From Amyelois transitella (taxonomy: Eukaryota > Arthropoda > Insecta > Lepidoptera > Pyralidae), in assembly GCF_032362555.1 (NCBI RefSeq), contig NC_083512.1, positions 9,412,001 to 9,476,000 of the forward strand: a stretch of 64,000 nt of DNA, read 5' to 3'. Shown piece by piece: positions 9,286-21,252 of this stretch. The notes under the pieces were generated by a model. That model made no database searches and was not told the origin of the DNA. It saw only the letters and a program-made list of their open reading frames with translations. The stretch's first letter is position 1, and each line of letters opens with the position of its first letter. The position numbers and the translations under genes are program-made.

Positions 9286-12200
9286 ATGTCTCGTGGCAAT
9301 CGCATGGATGCAAATTTTTTGAAAGAGCACCTAAATGGCGGCGATGGTGTCCGCACCCCATCACGTCTCGTTCCCGGCGGGAGCGGTATGCGGTCTGCTG
9401 AAAGCCGCTTTGCGACGATGAATGTAAGAGGAGGAATGAAGGATAAAATTGAGGAAGTATGTCAGATGATGGGTGAAAGACGGTTGGATGTGTTGTGCGT
9501 GAATGAAACGAAGCGGAAAGGATGCGACGCGACGCAGCACGGCCCTTACACGGCGTATTGGTCTGGAATTTCCAGTACCAGCCGAGGCTGTCAAGGGGTC
9601 GGTCTAATCCTTTCTGCACGAATGGCTGAGTGTGTGAATGAGTATGAGTGTGTCAGCCCTCGTTTTCTATGGATTAGGCTGAAAGTTGGAATCACTCGGA
9701 TCTTCGTTTTAGGTGTTTATGCACCGTGGGATGTGGGTTCGAGGGGTACAACATCAGCAAAAAGCGAAAACGAGGAGTTCTGGAATAGTGTAAGAGAAGT
9801 ATTGAAAGTTACCAAGCCAAATGAGAAGATTATTATGTTAGGTGATTTTAATGGATGGGTGGGTGTAAAGCGTGATGGATATGAAAAGGTGCTTGGTGCG
9901 TTTGGTGACGAAAAGGTGAATGATAATGGAAGAAGTGTATTAGAAATTTGTCTAGAGTGGGATCTTTTTGTGTCGAACTCAATGTTTCAACATAAAGAGA
10001 TCCACACCTATACAAGAGTGGAAGGTATTTTAAAAAGTATGATAGACTTTGTGATTGTAGATGAAAGATTGAAGAACAAAGTGCTGGATACCCGTGCATA
10101 TCGCGGTGCTGGCATTGACTCGGACCATTTACTGGTGATATCCCGGATAAGGGGTATCTTCAATCGCTGGCGGCACAGGGTAAGGGAGCAAACCAGCGCT
10201 TTGGAAAGAGTGAAAGTAGAAAATTTGCAAGATATGGATGTAGGTAAGAAGTATATTAATAGACTGAAGGATGAAATTGAAGATTTAGATGAGAGGAGCA
10301 ATATTGAAGATGGATGGAAGGAATTTAAAGAAAGAATTGTGAAAGTAGCTGTTGAAGTGTGTGGTGTAAGTAGAAGAAGGAAAGGGAAAAATCACAAAAA
10401 TGCGTGGATGAGTAAAGATGTGCAAGAACTTGTGCGATTAAAGAAGAAAGCATGGCTGGATTTGTTAGCAGCAAAAGCTAACTTAAGAAAAAAAATGCAA
10501 GAGGTTATAGATGAGGATGTGAATGAAGCACGTAAGGAATATAAAAAAATGAAAGATTTGGTTAAGAAAGCTGTGATTAGAAAGAAAGAAGAGTATAAAG
10601 AGGATTTTGATAAAAGGCTATCAGAAGACTTTCAGTCAAATCTGAAAGTATTCTGGAAATCCGTAAGGTCAGCCCGAGGAAAAACTATAACCAGAGAGCT
10701 GACTAGGATCAGATGCCAGGATGGTAGCGTTGTGAAAGGAGAAGAATGTGTGCTAAAGATATGGAAGGACTATTTTGAGAGTTTATTTGAAAAAAAGGAA
10801 GAAAATAAGAAAGAGTTCTGCTATAGCGAAGAAAAAGAGAATGAGATGGAAGGCGAAATTGAAATGTTTGAAATTGTGGAAGCACTTAAGAGTATGAAAG
10901 CGGGTAAGGCTGCCGGGTATGATAGAGTGTCGGTCGAGATGCTTAAAGCAGGAAAAGGCGTCGTAGCTAGACAGTTGTACTGCCTTTTCAATTTGTGTTG
11001 GAGAAGCGGCCGAGTACCAAAAGATTGGTGTAAGGCTGTTATTGTGCCACTTTACAAAGGAACAACACACGGTCACAACTGGACTGCAAAAATTATCGTG
11101 GTATAAGCCTGCTTAGCGTCGTCGGCAAATTGTATGCTAAGGTATTGATTAATAGAGTCAGGAATGAAACTGATGACAAAATATGGGATGCTCAAGCGGG
11201 ATTTCGAAAGGGAATGGGATGTACTGATCAGGTCTTTTCTTTGCGGTGCATAGCCGAAAAGTTTTTGGCCAAGACTCAAAAAGTCTATTGCACATTCGTG
11301 GATTTGGAAAAGGCCTATGACAGAGTTGAGAGGAATGAATTGTGGTCAGCACTTTCTATGCATGGGGTGAGCAGTCTCTTGATACGAGCACTGAAATCCT
11401 TATATGAGGATTCGAGTGCTTGTGTCAGGATAAACGGAGCGCACACTGAGTGGTTTAAAATTAAGAAAGGTGTTAGGCAGGGATGTGTTGCGTCACCGTG
11501 GCTGTTCAACCTATTTATGGATAGTTGTTTGACAGATTTGAAAGAGTCTGAAAGTGGATTAAGGATGAATGAATTACTCGTCAAATGTCTGCTCTATGCC
11601 GACGATCAGGTTATACTGGCGTCATCAGCGGAGGAGTTACAGGAGATGGTAAACTGTATGCATGAAGCTTTAAAAGAGAAAGGAATGAAAGTGAACGTAA
11701 GTAAAACTAAAACACTGGTTTTTGAAATGGAGAAAGAAATGACAGCATGTAATATTTTGATTGGAGGAGAAAAAGTTGAGCAAGTGAAAGAGTTTGTATA
11801 TCTAGGATCAAAGTTTACATCAGATGGCAAGTGTGATAGTGATATTGAAAGGAGAGTGAACGCGGGGAACATGGTGAATGGAGCTTTGCATGCCTTTATG
11901 AGCAGTCAGAAACTATCCAAAAAGGCTCGACTGGCTGTGCACAGGGGCGTGTTGGTCCCGACATTAATGTATGGGAGTGAAAGTTGGGTATGGCAAAAGA
12001 AGCACGAAAGCAGAATAAATGCAGTGGAAATGAGAGCGTTAAGGAGTATGTTGGGTGTGAAATTGAGTGACCGGATAAGGAACAGCGTGATAAGGGAATG
12101 TTGTGATGTGAAAGAAGATGTAGTTACAGGAATAGAAAAGGGTATGTTGAGATGGTTCGGTCATGTGGAGAGGATGAATGAAAACAGGTTGACTAAGCAG

Positions 12201-12425
12201 ATATACAAGGAGAGTGTGGAGGGAAAGGTCGGGGTGGGAAGACCTAGACGAACATATCTTGATCAAATTAAGGACGTCCTGGTGAAGGGTCAGGTCAAAA
12301 GTGCCCGAAACCGCCGAGCTTGCATGAAGAGAGTTATGAATGTGGATGAAGCAAAGGAAGTATGCAGGGATCGTGGCAAGTGGAAAGAGGTAGTCTCTGC
12401 CTACCCCTCCGGGAAAGAGGCGTGA
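9286..12425 (+). pseudogene. LINE endonuclease / reverse transcriptase ORF, one frameshift
   Basis: Two open segments, 9286..11106 (606 codons) and 11130..12425 (431 codons), lie in different frames but form one polyprotein. The N-terminal endonuclease (residues about 45-290) shows MNVRGG, VNETKRKG, LGDFNGW and DSDHLLV. The reverse transcriptase starts in the first segment (AGKAAGYDRVS, VPKDWCKAVIVPLYKG) and resumes in the second (QAGFRKGMGCTDQ, FVDLEKAYDRV, GVRQGC-SPWLFNLFMD). The catalytic YADD is at 11595..11606. The C-terminal end has WFGHVERMNENRLTKQIY and GRPRRTYLDQI. The break lies near 11065..11090, just before the NYRGISLL block, where small indels shift the frame and a TAA follows at 11104. 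Everything else is open, so the copy is young. It cannot make full protein unless frameshifting occurs, for which I see no slippery site. Confidence 0.85.
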
Positions 12426-12452
12426 GTTTATGTATGTATGTATGTATGTTAA
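9286..12452 (+). mobile_element. RTE-like non-LTR retrotransposon with TATG tail
   Basis: The element carries an APE-type endonuclease, a reverse transcriptase and a C-terminal region, and ends in a short (ATGT)n tail instead of poly(A), as RTE-clade elements do. Many 5'-truncated copies of its 3' end lie in the window (8.7, 21.8, 31.0, 35.3, 39.2, 43.2, 45.8 kb). The 5' boundary is uncertain; coding starts at 9286. The clade call rests on architecture and tail, not on a tree. Confidence 0.8.
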
Positions 12453-12493
12453 TATAAAATACATTTACAACTTTAACTTGTGCAGTAAAAGCA

Positions 12494-12565
12494 CCAGCAC
12501 CTAAATCAAACGAACTCATAGTAAACGTGAATCAACAGAATATGATGCTCTGAATATTTTAGGTG
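12494..12565 (+). repeat. Right copy of the LINE-flanking duplication
   Basis: This is the partner of 8851..8922 at about 83% identity, 42 bp after the LINE tail. Confidence 0.7.
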
Positions 12566-13310
12566 TTATGCAGGCTGCAGGTTGAATAATGCGCCGCGAT
12601 GAATATTCCGAATGCTGTTTTGTGAACGCTTAAACTTGTATGCGTTTAATTGCTACGAGTTATGGCAAAGATTTTATATTTGAGAGCAACCTGATTTTGA
12701 ATAAATTTTGGTGTTGTTCTAAATTTGGGAAATATGATGTTTATTTCGTAGATTCAAGAATGTGATGTTTAAATCTTCGTCAAGGATGGTCTTTAGAAGA
12801 AAATGAATTAGTTTAAGGAAGGAAATCTTGTTGAAGTTGTGTATATCCTTTGACCTCTACGGAGTTGTCAGTAACTTTCCTTACACGCTAACGACACCAA
12901 ATTCATAACAAATTTATAATCTATGCAGAAGATAACAGTTTTGAGATTAATATCCTCATACTATCATAAAAGTTCCGTTTACAGAAAAACAATACTATTT
13001 TATTTAAAAAAGTAAAAAAGCATCTCTTAAATAACGAGATAAAGAAGAAAGGTGTAATAATTAAAATAATATCAGATGTATTGATGATAGTCATAAATGC
13101 GAGGGCAAAGTTTATTGCAGCAATTATTGTTGCAGGTGTTGGTAATAAACTAGCAATAAAATGGCGATCAATAATACTCAATGTATGTATGAGTTTTCAT
13201 AGTGTTTCAACGTTAAAAAGAATTCTCAGAAAATAAATTTTACGCCGCAATTAAACGAGTTCTGATAATTTTGGAAAATAATGAAAAGCAAACCCAAACC
13301 TATGTAGCAT
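12566..13310. other. Gene-free stretch
   Basis: AT-rich DNA without a recognisable gene or repeat. The open frame on the minus strand near 12921..13181 is low-complexity and hydrophobic, with no start context or family signature. Confidence 0.45.
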
Positions 13311-13329
13311 TCTGAGAAAAAGGCTAAGA

Positions 13330-13450
13330 TGAGAATCAGATCGCTTCGGGTAAAAATCTGACTTACCCAATCCAGGACCATAGACATAGGGTGAATTCCG
13401 GGCTCCTCTTTAGAGAGCTGAGCATATAATCGGGCCTTCTAATCGCAAGG
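13330..13450 (-). repeat. Rep-A related fragment
   Basis: The order AAAAATCTGACTTACCCAATCC, CCATAG, GAATTCCGGGCTCC and TATAATCGGG corresponds to the reverse complement of Rep-A as seen near 33.7 kb. Confidence 0.4.
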
Positions 13451-13665
13451 ACTAAGAAGATGTCGTATCAGTTTAGAGAAACAAAAATGTACCAGATCAA
13501 TCCCTTCAAATAAATGAAACGTCTCGAAAAGGCGACGGAATCAGAATCCATACAAATAAAAGGCATTAAAAGGAAGCAATAATTACATGAAAGGTAATTA
13601 TTAGGAATAATCTACTAACATTAAAGGCAAAGTACAAAAACGTTTTATACCCGTTGATTTTTTTT

Positions 13666-13746
13666 ACATACATACATACATATGGTCACGTCTATATCCC
13701 TTGCGGGGTAGACAGAGCCAACAGTCTTGAAAAGACTGAATGGCCA
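13666..13746 (-). repeat. TATG-SINE, 3' end only
   Basis: (CATA)n is followed by TGGTCACGTCTATATCCC, GCGGGGTAGACAGAGCC and AAAAGACTGAATGGCCA, then an abrupt junction to a T run. Confidence 0.85.
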
Positions 13747-14453
13747 TTTTTTTTAAAAGGAACCTTATACCTTTTCCTATTAAATCTACATACGTTGGCA
13801 TATTCGAATCTTTTGGGAGCTTACCTAATAAATTTAAGATCACTTATCCAATTTTTAACAAAATATTTTTTTTTTGGTTATTAAATTTAATTGAAGTGAG
13901 TTTCGAATTTTAACTTTGAACTTTGGTATTTTTAATTGGTCCACTTCACTTTCTTTGTCTCTCTCACCTTGACGTGTTAGGTGGCACTCTTCTCCGCCAT
14001 CCTTTCCGTCTTTAGCTCTCCATTTTACCTGAGAAGCGACATCAGTTTGACATCCATTGCCTCGCACTTTCGTGACTTCTAGCCAGGGTTTTCGTTCCGC
14101 TCTAAGCTGAGCGGTTGTAGTCACAATGAGGCAGACGCTTTCTTCACGCTCCTTCCCATTTCTTTCTGATACCAGATTGTCTAGAGAAGTCTGATACGCG
14201 ATTTTACACTGCGTATTTAATATTTCCAGGATTTATTCGACCTTTATTTTTATTATCTTCATTATTGAATCCGCAGATGCATAACTTCGAAACTGGTGAA
14301 GAGTTATACAAAGTGCCAATATCGATGCCGCTCTAATGAAAATACTATTGGAAATTCTATTAGACACTAACTTTGCTCTAACTCCGGCAGGTCTAATATA
14401 GAACCGTAGTAAATGGACGTGGTTGAACAGATTGTAAAGTTATTTTACTACAC

Positions 14454-14545
14454 CTGTATTGTACGAAAAATTTCTATGAATTTTTGGTAAAGAATATATA
14501 GAAGAATTTTAGATTAAGCCGGGTGGATCTGCGGGCAAAAGCTAG
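14454..14545 (+). mobile_element. Helitron-like 3' end
   Basis: It ends GCCGGGTGGATCTGCGGGC, AAAAG, CTAG, with a T directly after, the terminal signature of lepidopteran non-autonomous Helitrons. The 5' end was not located. Confidence 0.5.
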
Positions 14546-14999
14546 TTATTACAGAAACCAATTACACGAGATGAAACTCACGCTTACAGAAGAGTTTTAA
14601 AACAAACATATTTACTTTAATCCTTTTGAGTAGTAAAAACATTGCATCAAAAGACAGAAATGCATACATTTTTATACAAGGAAAAGATAAGTTTAATTAA
14701 AGTTGTTTTTAAAGATTCTTCATTCTTAGTAATCATGGTCGCATGCAAGATTTTTAGATTTCTTCACCTAGATTTGACTTTGAAGACCGGGTTTAAAGAA
14801 AAATAAAACTTTAAAATAGACGCCATTAGGTAATTACATTGCAGATTGAAGGTAAATTTTTCAGATAAATGTTTTTGCTAGTATTATTTCTTTTCTCAGA
14901 CTTGACGAAAAATGTAAATTTAAGAATGTGTTGAAAATCCTGATATAGCAACATTGTTTGAGGGGTGTATTATACTGCAGATTTACATTATACTTACCT

Positions 15000-15120
15000 A
15001 TAATCACATCTTTATCCATTACGGGGTACAGAGCCAACTGTTTTGTAAAGACTGAGATGACAGATTCAGCTGATGGCTTAATGATGGATTGAGATGAAAA
15101 TGAGATTCAAATAGTGACAG
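15000..15120 (-). repeat. TATG-SINE, diverged
   Basis: It contains ATAATCACATCTTTATCC, ACGGGGTACAGAGCC, GGCTTAATGATGGATTGAG and TTCAAATAGTGACAG. Confidence 0.7.
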
Positions 15121-16544
15121 TTAAATTATTTAAGCTATTTCAACTGTTTTTTTTAGACTTATTCTTTCTTTAGTAGTATACTAATACTTAAACAATCAGG
15201 TTTGTTGAACATCTTTACGGTGGATCTCCGAATTATTGGATTAAAGGATTTAAAACAATCCAATAAACACGATTATCATCAAATCGAATAGAAGTTTACA
15301 ACAATCAACAATTCACGAGTGTTAACTTGAATAACCAAGAGTACACAATCGTAGCACTTCTAAATCCCAGCGGTTTATCTGTTAACCCTGCAATTTTCAA
15401 AGGGCACTGACATTTAGCTAGCCGAATTGTTTTCCAAATAGATTTGCGAACTAAATTCGAGGTTCGCAGTTATTGCGTCCCCAACGTGTTTAGTTTACAT
15501 GAATTTAGTTGGTATTGCTTAGTGAGTAATGTTTAGTTCTTTATTTTAAACCGTTGTTTTAGAAACAGGTTGAATCAATGATACCGAATATCGTAATTTT
15601 CACTTTTGATATTGAAATTATTCAACTGAAAATAGGTTTGTTTTAGTATCCAGAAGATTCCGTGAGTGATACTTTGGATGCTGTTTAGATCATTTAATAG
15701 CATTAAAAGTATCACCTTTGTAGTGAATTCAATGAGCCTGTCTTTGGCAATATAACTCTTAATCGTAGTCATAGGCAAATTCCGAGTGAGAGAGTAGGAA
15801 TTAGTATCCAGAAAATACCAATAAGCAATATAACATACGTATTTAAACATAACGGGATAGAAGGCATAATGATAGAGTTGAGATTTGAGAGAGTTGAGAA
15901 AGATGTTGCTGTAAAAACAATCTTTAACAGAAGTATCGGACTAAGTTCATGTAAACAAGCAACTATGACGTAGTCGTGATGGAACTCTCGCACTTTTATA
16001 GATCTCATAAAGATTCAAACTTAACTATTGTTTTGTTGCGATACTAACATTTGAATTATACAAAGTTGTGTAATTGAACAAATTATTTATACTCTATCAA
16101 CTTACATTTTCTTTTATTTTGAAATGCAAACATTCTCTAATTTTTACTCTGCAATTGAAGTATGAATATAAGCAAAAATAAAATGAGAATTAGGTATATT
16201 CATCCAGTCATTGTGATAGGGTTAGAATAATACAATTAAATTTAAAAAAAATCATACTATTGTTGTCGCTAAAGTCAAATTTTACGAAATAAATAACGAG
16301 CTCTATTATTGTGTAATTCACACTGAGTCATGCACTTGAAATACGATCAATATGAATGTTATTACCTCCAAAGCAGTTTCAGGACACACCTTGTAGTGAA
16401 GTGACACACAACTGACTAACTTTGTACTCGACAGGTTGGCTTGCCTCCAGAAGCTAGGGTTGGCGCTTTAATGCATCATCCCATTCATACAAATTATTTA
16501 ATAAATAAAAGAAATAATAACTTAAAAAAAAGAGATCTCATTTT
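15121..16544. other. Gene-free stretch
   Basis: Short open frames on the minus strand (15575..16008) are AT-rich, overlap one another and match no family I recognise. Confidence 0.45.
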
Positions 16545-16660
16545 TTAAAGTATTTAAGATTGAACTTCTATAATCTTCTCGTAAGTGTAACCACTTTTCT
16601 GAAAATCACATCGAATTCAGTTAACGGACATAATCGGGCACAAACAAACATATATACAAG
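16545..16660 (+). repeat. Rep-B copy
   Basis: CCACTTTTCTGAAAATCACATCG, TCAGTTAACGGACATAATCGGG and CACAAACAAACATA match the Rep-B cores at 1.1 and 34.6 kb. Confidence 0.45.
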
Positions 16661-16861
16661 TCTCCTTATCCTTTACTTTATAAAAAAAATCACCTGTCTT
16701 CATTTTGAGGAGCTGGTGTCTGATATAGTTTATATACTTATATTACTGTTTGAAACGGAATTATGCGGCATATTTTAATCATAAACATATAAAAGACTAC
16801 CGCAGTCAAAGTTTAAATATGCCATCTATACTAACTTTTTTTGATTGAGTTAGCTCCAAAG

Positions 16862-17042
16862 AAAGTTCAAGGTAAGGGATCGTAACTCAACAATACTATT
16901 TGTTATAATAGATAAACATGCAAGACGCAGGCGAATCAGATTATTCATTTTCCAACATAACCTGACCAGGGATCGAACCCAAGACCTTTTTGATTCAGAG
17001 GTGAGAATCCGACAACTACGACTACTACTACCAACAGGTCTT
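16862..17042 (-). repeat. tRNA-SINE, minus strand, distinct head
   Basis: On the minus strand it starts GACCTGTTGGTAGTAG (A-box side), then has GGGTTCGATCCCTGG (B box) and a body TGCATGTTTATCTATTATAAC and GTTGAGTTACGATCC, matching the body of the copy at 26.6 kb. The head differs in sequence from that copy. Confidence 0.7.
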
Positions 17043-18503
17043 CAAATGGTTTTTTTTGTGTGTCTGACGTAGATTTTTCTCTTTTCCAATATGTGAAAAT
17101 CACAACATTAATTTTTTAGGTACGCAATGATTGATTTGAATTACTCAGAATCAGGGGCGTGCTATAATTAGAATGCTAATTAATTCGTAATCATCTTGTG
17201 TAACATTTTCAAGAGAAATCGTTTCCGTTTGAAGCTTATAAACATTCTACTCATGCAATTTTAGAAATAATTTGGCATAAACATAGAGTAGAGTGAAAAA
17301 TAGACCACTATTGTTTTTGAGAATTTACTTTAGCACGAAATCCATTACATAAAATCACGCGAATAGTGACACGATCGAGAAAGATATTGCATTGACGCCC
17401 TAGAGATGGTGCTGGAGACAGATGCTTATCGTGGACCCAGCGGCATACAAATGTCTCCTTGATGACCTTTGGATTATAACCCTACTGCGTGCATTGTTTT
17501 ATACTAAAATCCTTTTCTATTATGGTCACATAACGCATCGCCTGACATGGAACGCCTAGTGGCACAGGGTGAATTGGGTTAGGTCTCGGGGTGATATCCT
17601 CACTGCTGCCTCGGACTGACCATAAAAGCCCTAACCAATGTTTCGGTGGATAAAAATGTCCGCCAAGCATCAGTTCTGTACTTGATTAGTTACAAATAAT
17701 ACGACTCATTTTTTAAATTTGCCGTTGCATTATACTTAAAGCAAGACAGGTTTTGAACGTGCACGTAACGTTTCTTTATTACGAGTATATTTCGGACATT
17801 TAGAATCATGTTACAAATTATTCATGGTCCTGAACGACTTACTAAGAGTCTAAGACCCTTTATCAGGACCTCCATAACTTGGTCATGATTATTTCTTCTT
17901 CTTCCTCGTTACGTTTTTCGTATGGATAAGAACGGGATTATTAACAGCCCTAACATGACCATGCAGCAGTTTATCCCGTCGTCGCCGCTATCTAAAGCCT
18001 TCAATTTAATTCATTTGTTTTCATTATAGTCTCTCAGTTTACCACACCGTGTGCTGTTGATGGATTGATCGACCAACAAATCCAGGTTTTGATTCTTGTA
18101 AATATCTTTATTTTATTGTAGGAATGTTTATTTCGTGTGTGCGAAAAGAGAACCACTGATATTTTTTCATTTGTTTCTTAAACAATGTACAATTGAGTTC
18201 GTTTTTAGAGAAGTGTGTTATTATAATAATTTCTTCTCTTGCAGTGGATATCGTAAAATTCACTAGTTGAGTGTAAAAAATTGGAATTAAGGAATGAAAC
18301 GTTATTAAATTTAATCGTAAGATCCTGTGTTATTTCAGAAATCGGAATAAAATGCTGTTCGATCGGCTAGCAAACCTTTTCTATCAGAATCACAATTATC
18401 AAAAATGTGACCTTTGTCAGTATTTTGCGCGGGCTTCGCTCCCGCGGAATATTCTAGAAAAAAAAATTCTATGTCACTCCCGAGGGTCTATTCTACATTT
18501 AAG
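17043..18503. other. No gene recognised
   Basis: A GC-richer patch at 17400..17680 has a 62-codon minus-strand open frame of unknown origin. At 18426..18446 GCGCGGGCTTCGCTCCCGCGG is a hairpin typical of Helitron-derived repeat ends. An older short repeat block with GGTCCTGA lies around 17820..17880. Confidence 0.4.
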
Positions 18504-18703
18504 CTTATAATCTTGGAATTCTTTTTTTAGGCGACAAGCTAGCAACCTGTCACTATTTGAATCTCTATTACTTTTCTATTATCTACTAATGAATTCTTTC
18601 ATTAAGCCAAACATCTGAACGTAGCCTATCAGTCTTTTTAAGACTGTTGACTCTGTCTACCCCGCAAGGGATATAGACGTAATTATATGTATGTATGTAT
18701 GTT
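18504..18703 (+). repeat. TATG-SINE, 5'-truncated
   Basis: TTTTTTTAGGCGACAAGCTAGC, CTGTCACTATTTGAATCTC and CTACCCCGCAAGGGATATAG run into (TATG)n. It carries a small insertion around 18572..18600. Confidence 0.85.
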
Positions 18704-19730
18704 GTGAAAATAAGTCCAGTAGGTTTTGAGTTTATTCGTTACAAACATATAAAAATACAAATATTTTCTCTTTATTGTTAGTGTGGATATAGGAACAAAA
18801 AAGGCAAAATTTAATTAAATTCTCCCCTTTGTAATATAATGTTAGACCCAAATTTCCTGCGACAACCAAACAACTTGATGTGCCGAGTTCTGGCAAGGTG
18901 CCAAAGCATGTGCTTTGGCGAAAGTAAAAAAATTCTCTTATAATTGGTGCTTAGTAGGAAAAAAATTCTAAGTGCGGAGTATTTATTATTCAGGCATGTA
19001 TGTAATAAAACGAAGTAATAAATACAAGGCGAGTATATACACATACATTTTAATGGAAACGCTAGAAAAACAGCCAGCTTCCTTAATGATGGCACGCGCG
19101 ACGCCGTTTTTATCGCGCGAATAACTATAGCTGTTTCGCTTTTTATTATGACGTGAAAAGGAAAAAAATGTATTACAAATCACGAATGGAGTGAAGCTGC
19201 AAATACTAGGTACATAAATAGAATGAAACTACTATTTCAATAGCAACAGGCTTCGTCAAATAAATGTACCTAATATTTTATTACAAAAAGTATAGAAATA
19301 ATCTTTCGTCCAATTTCTCCTAAGTATCAATTTCTTTGTTCCAATCTGGAATCATTAAGTTCCCATTTCACGAGAGACGGGGTTTTACTTTCTCTTATCA
19401 TCCACTGAATATACCTACTATTATTTCATGAATGAAATACTTAGTGACAAATATGTATTTAATACTTTACTGTAAATATTGAAGGGAATGTAAGAAAAGC
19501 TTTTCATTGTTTTAACTTCAAATATTTTTATTGAAATTTGTAAGTAATATTACGAATGTCTGTATCTCTCAGTCTTTTCAGATATTCTAGGTATCCTTGG
19601 TTTTTGTTAAAGATATTTTAATGCAGCAAAACTTACATTCATCACAATCTAAATCAAAAATATACTTATATTTCCAATTTATAACGTTGTATTTTAGACG
19701 TATATATTTTTACATATACTGTCAGCTGTG

Positions 19731-19863
19731 AATTGAAATACAAATAGTGACAAGTTGCTAACCCATCGCCTACAAAAGGAATCCCAAACTAATAAGCCTT
19801 TACGACTTCAATGGCAAAAGATATGGAGTGGTCCTATTCTAAAATGCCATGAACCACAAGGCA
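19731..19863 (-). repeat. TATG-SINE, 5' part, diverged
   Basis: ATTGAAATACAAATAGTGACA, GCTAACCCATCGCCTA and GAGTGGTCCTATTC are present. The 3' half and tail are missing. Confidence 0.7.
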
Positions 19864-20118
19864 AGGCCATAAAATACAGTGTACCATAATTTAAAAGATT
19901 AGCGCATCTGTTATTGGTAAAAGTCCTTAGAAGACAAAAGATTTTTATCGGGATAAGGGGGATTAAGGGATCAGGAATTAATACGACCCAAGGAAAATTT
20001 CCAAAGTGCGAAGTGCAGTAAATACGAAGATCACTTCCTCTAGGTCATGGTATAAGTAGTTTTGATATCGACTTATGATTTATGACTGAATAATGGTGAT
20101 GCATAATTCTGTCATACG

Positions 20119-20222
20119 GTTTTCAAGACTGAAAGGCATGTTCAGCTGACCGTGTCCGTATCAATCTTGAAGAGACTATTGACTCTGTTTACCTCGTAAG
20201 GGATAAAGACGTGATAATATTA
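20119..20222 (+). repeat. TATG-SINE fragments, partly inverted
   Basis: A reverse piece (TTTTCAAGACTGAAAGGCATG TTCAGCTG) is followed by a forward 3' end (TTGACTCTGTTTACCTCG, AAGGGATAAAGACGTGA). Confidence 0.55.
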
Positions 20223-20659
20223 AATGATATAATCTTAGGCATAGAGAGGCAATTCTTGTCTAATACAATTGTTTAATTAGAGAAGGTTGGGGCAAATATT
20301 TGAATTGAAAATTCTCTGTTTTACCATTTTATTTATTTAATGTACATATGTACTTACAGAAACAAAATTAGCTAAAACTTAATTAAAAAGTAGATATGTC
20401 GAACAACCAGCATCATTATTAATATTCGTTAATTAATCAAACTCCGATGTTTACATAACATTAATATATTGTATAAAAAATATTATATTTTTTCTTAATC
20501 CTTAAACAACATTTATAGTCCAAATCCCAACCGAATTGTTCCAACCGGTATGAAATGTTGAGTTGTATAATCTTGCCACTTTAAAAAATTAAATGTACTG
20601 GCAACAAATACCTATAGAAAAATCATATATTTTATTACATATTACGCATTATTATCAAT

Positions 20660-21119
20660 GCAAGGTTAAAGTTCGTCGTTTGCGCGAAGCCGCGAATTTT
20701 CGTTCCAAACTTGAATCGCTGTCGGGCGGGCGCGTAGACCAGCAGTGTCTATTTAGACGCGCGCCCACATACACGGGACTGGCTATACGCAACTCCTGAA
20801 AAAGAAGAAATTAAAAAATATATATATTATTTAAATATGCAATATGGTTCTCTATGATTTGTTCTTGAATTTACATTTTGGTGAAAATGAAATTGTATTC
20901 GGCCAGTGCGAAAAGTTTTTGAAAGTTACTTTGTGAAGTGTTACGCTGATATAATTATACTTAGATAAATAAACATTAAGTCATCAATAAAAATTGCTTT
21001 ACAATGATAAACTTCTTTAAGTTAACTTAATAGTGATGTACAAGTGTTCATTTCAAACTTAATTAATCCAACTGTCCAGTTGTACCAGTACAACGACTAA
21101 AAGTTCGTCCAAAAAAGAG
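20660..21119 (+). promoter_or_regulatory. Candidate promoter and non-coding first exon
   Basis: A CpG-rich block (20665..20790, with GCGCGAAGCCGCG, GGGCGGGCGCG and GACGCGCGCCC) stands out from AT-rich surroundings. About 110 bp downstream, GGCCAGTGCGAAAAG (20901..20915) resembles an insect initiator followed by a purine-rich, leader-like stretch. At 21120 there is a strong splice donor (AAGAG, GTAAGT). This combination fits a 5' untranslated exon of a gene to the right. No coding exon could be connected to it, so the call is inference. Confidence 0.3.
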
Positions 21120-21157
21120 GTAAGTTTTATTTTTCGTACGTTTTTTTTAAATATATT

Positions 21158-21252
21158 TAAGCCAAGTAGCTGGACGTGGCCATTCAGTCTTTTCAGGACT
21201 GTTGGCTTTGTCTACCCCGCAAGGGATATAGACGTGACCATATGTATGTATG
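21158..21252 (+). repeat. TATG-SINE, 3' end
   Basis: GCCAAGTAGCTGGACGTGG, GGACTGTTGGCTTTGTCTACC and CGCAAGGGATATAGACGTGA lead into (TATG)n. It lies 38 bp after the candidate splice donor. Confidence 0.85.

Noticed and set aside
11060..11110. Programmed frameshift in the LINE
   Set aside because: No slippery heptamer or overlap is visible; the NYRGISLL block needs small indels, which fits decay.
12039..12464. 141-codon minus-strand frame
   Set aside because: It lies antisense to the LINE C-terminus and tail; no domain is readable.
13855..14124. 89-codon minus-strand charged frame in a slightly GC-rich patch
   Set aside because: No recognisable domain, no splice or promoter support; could be a repeat relic, not enough to call a gene.
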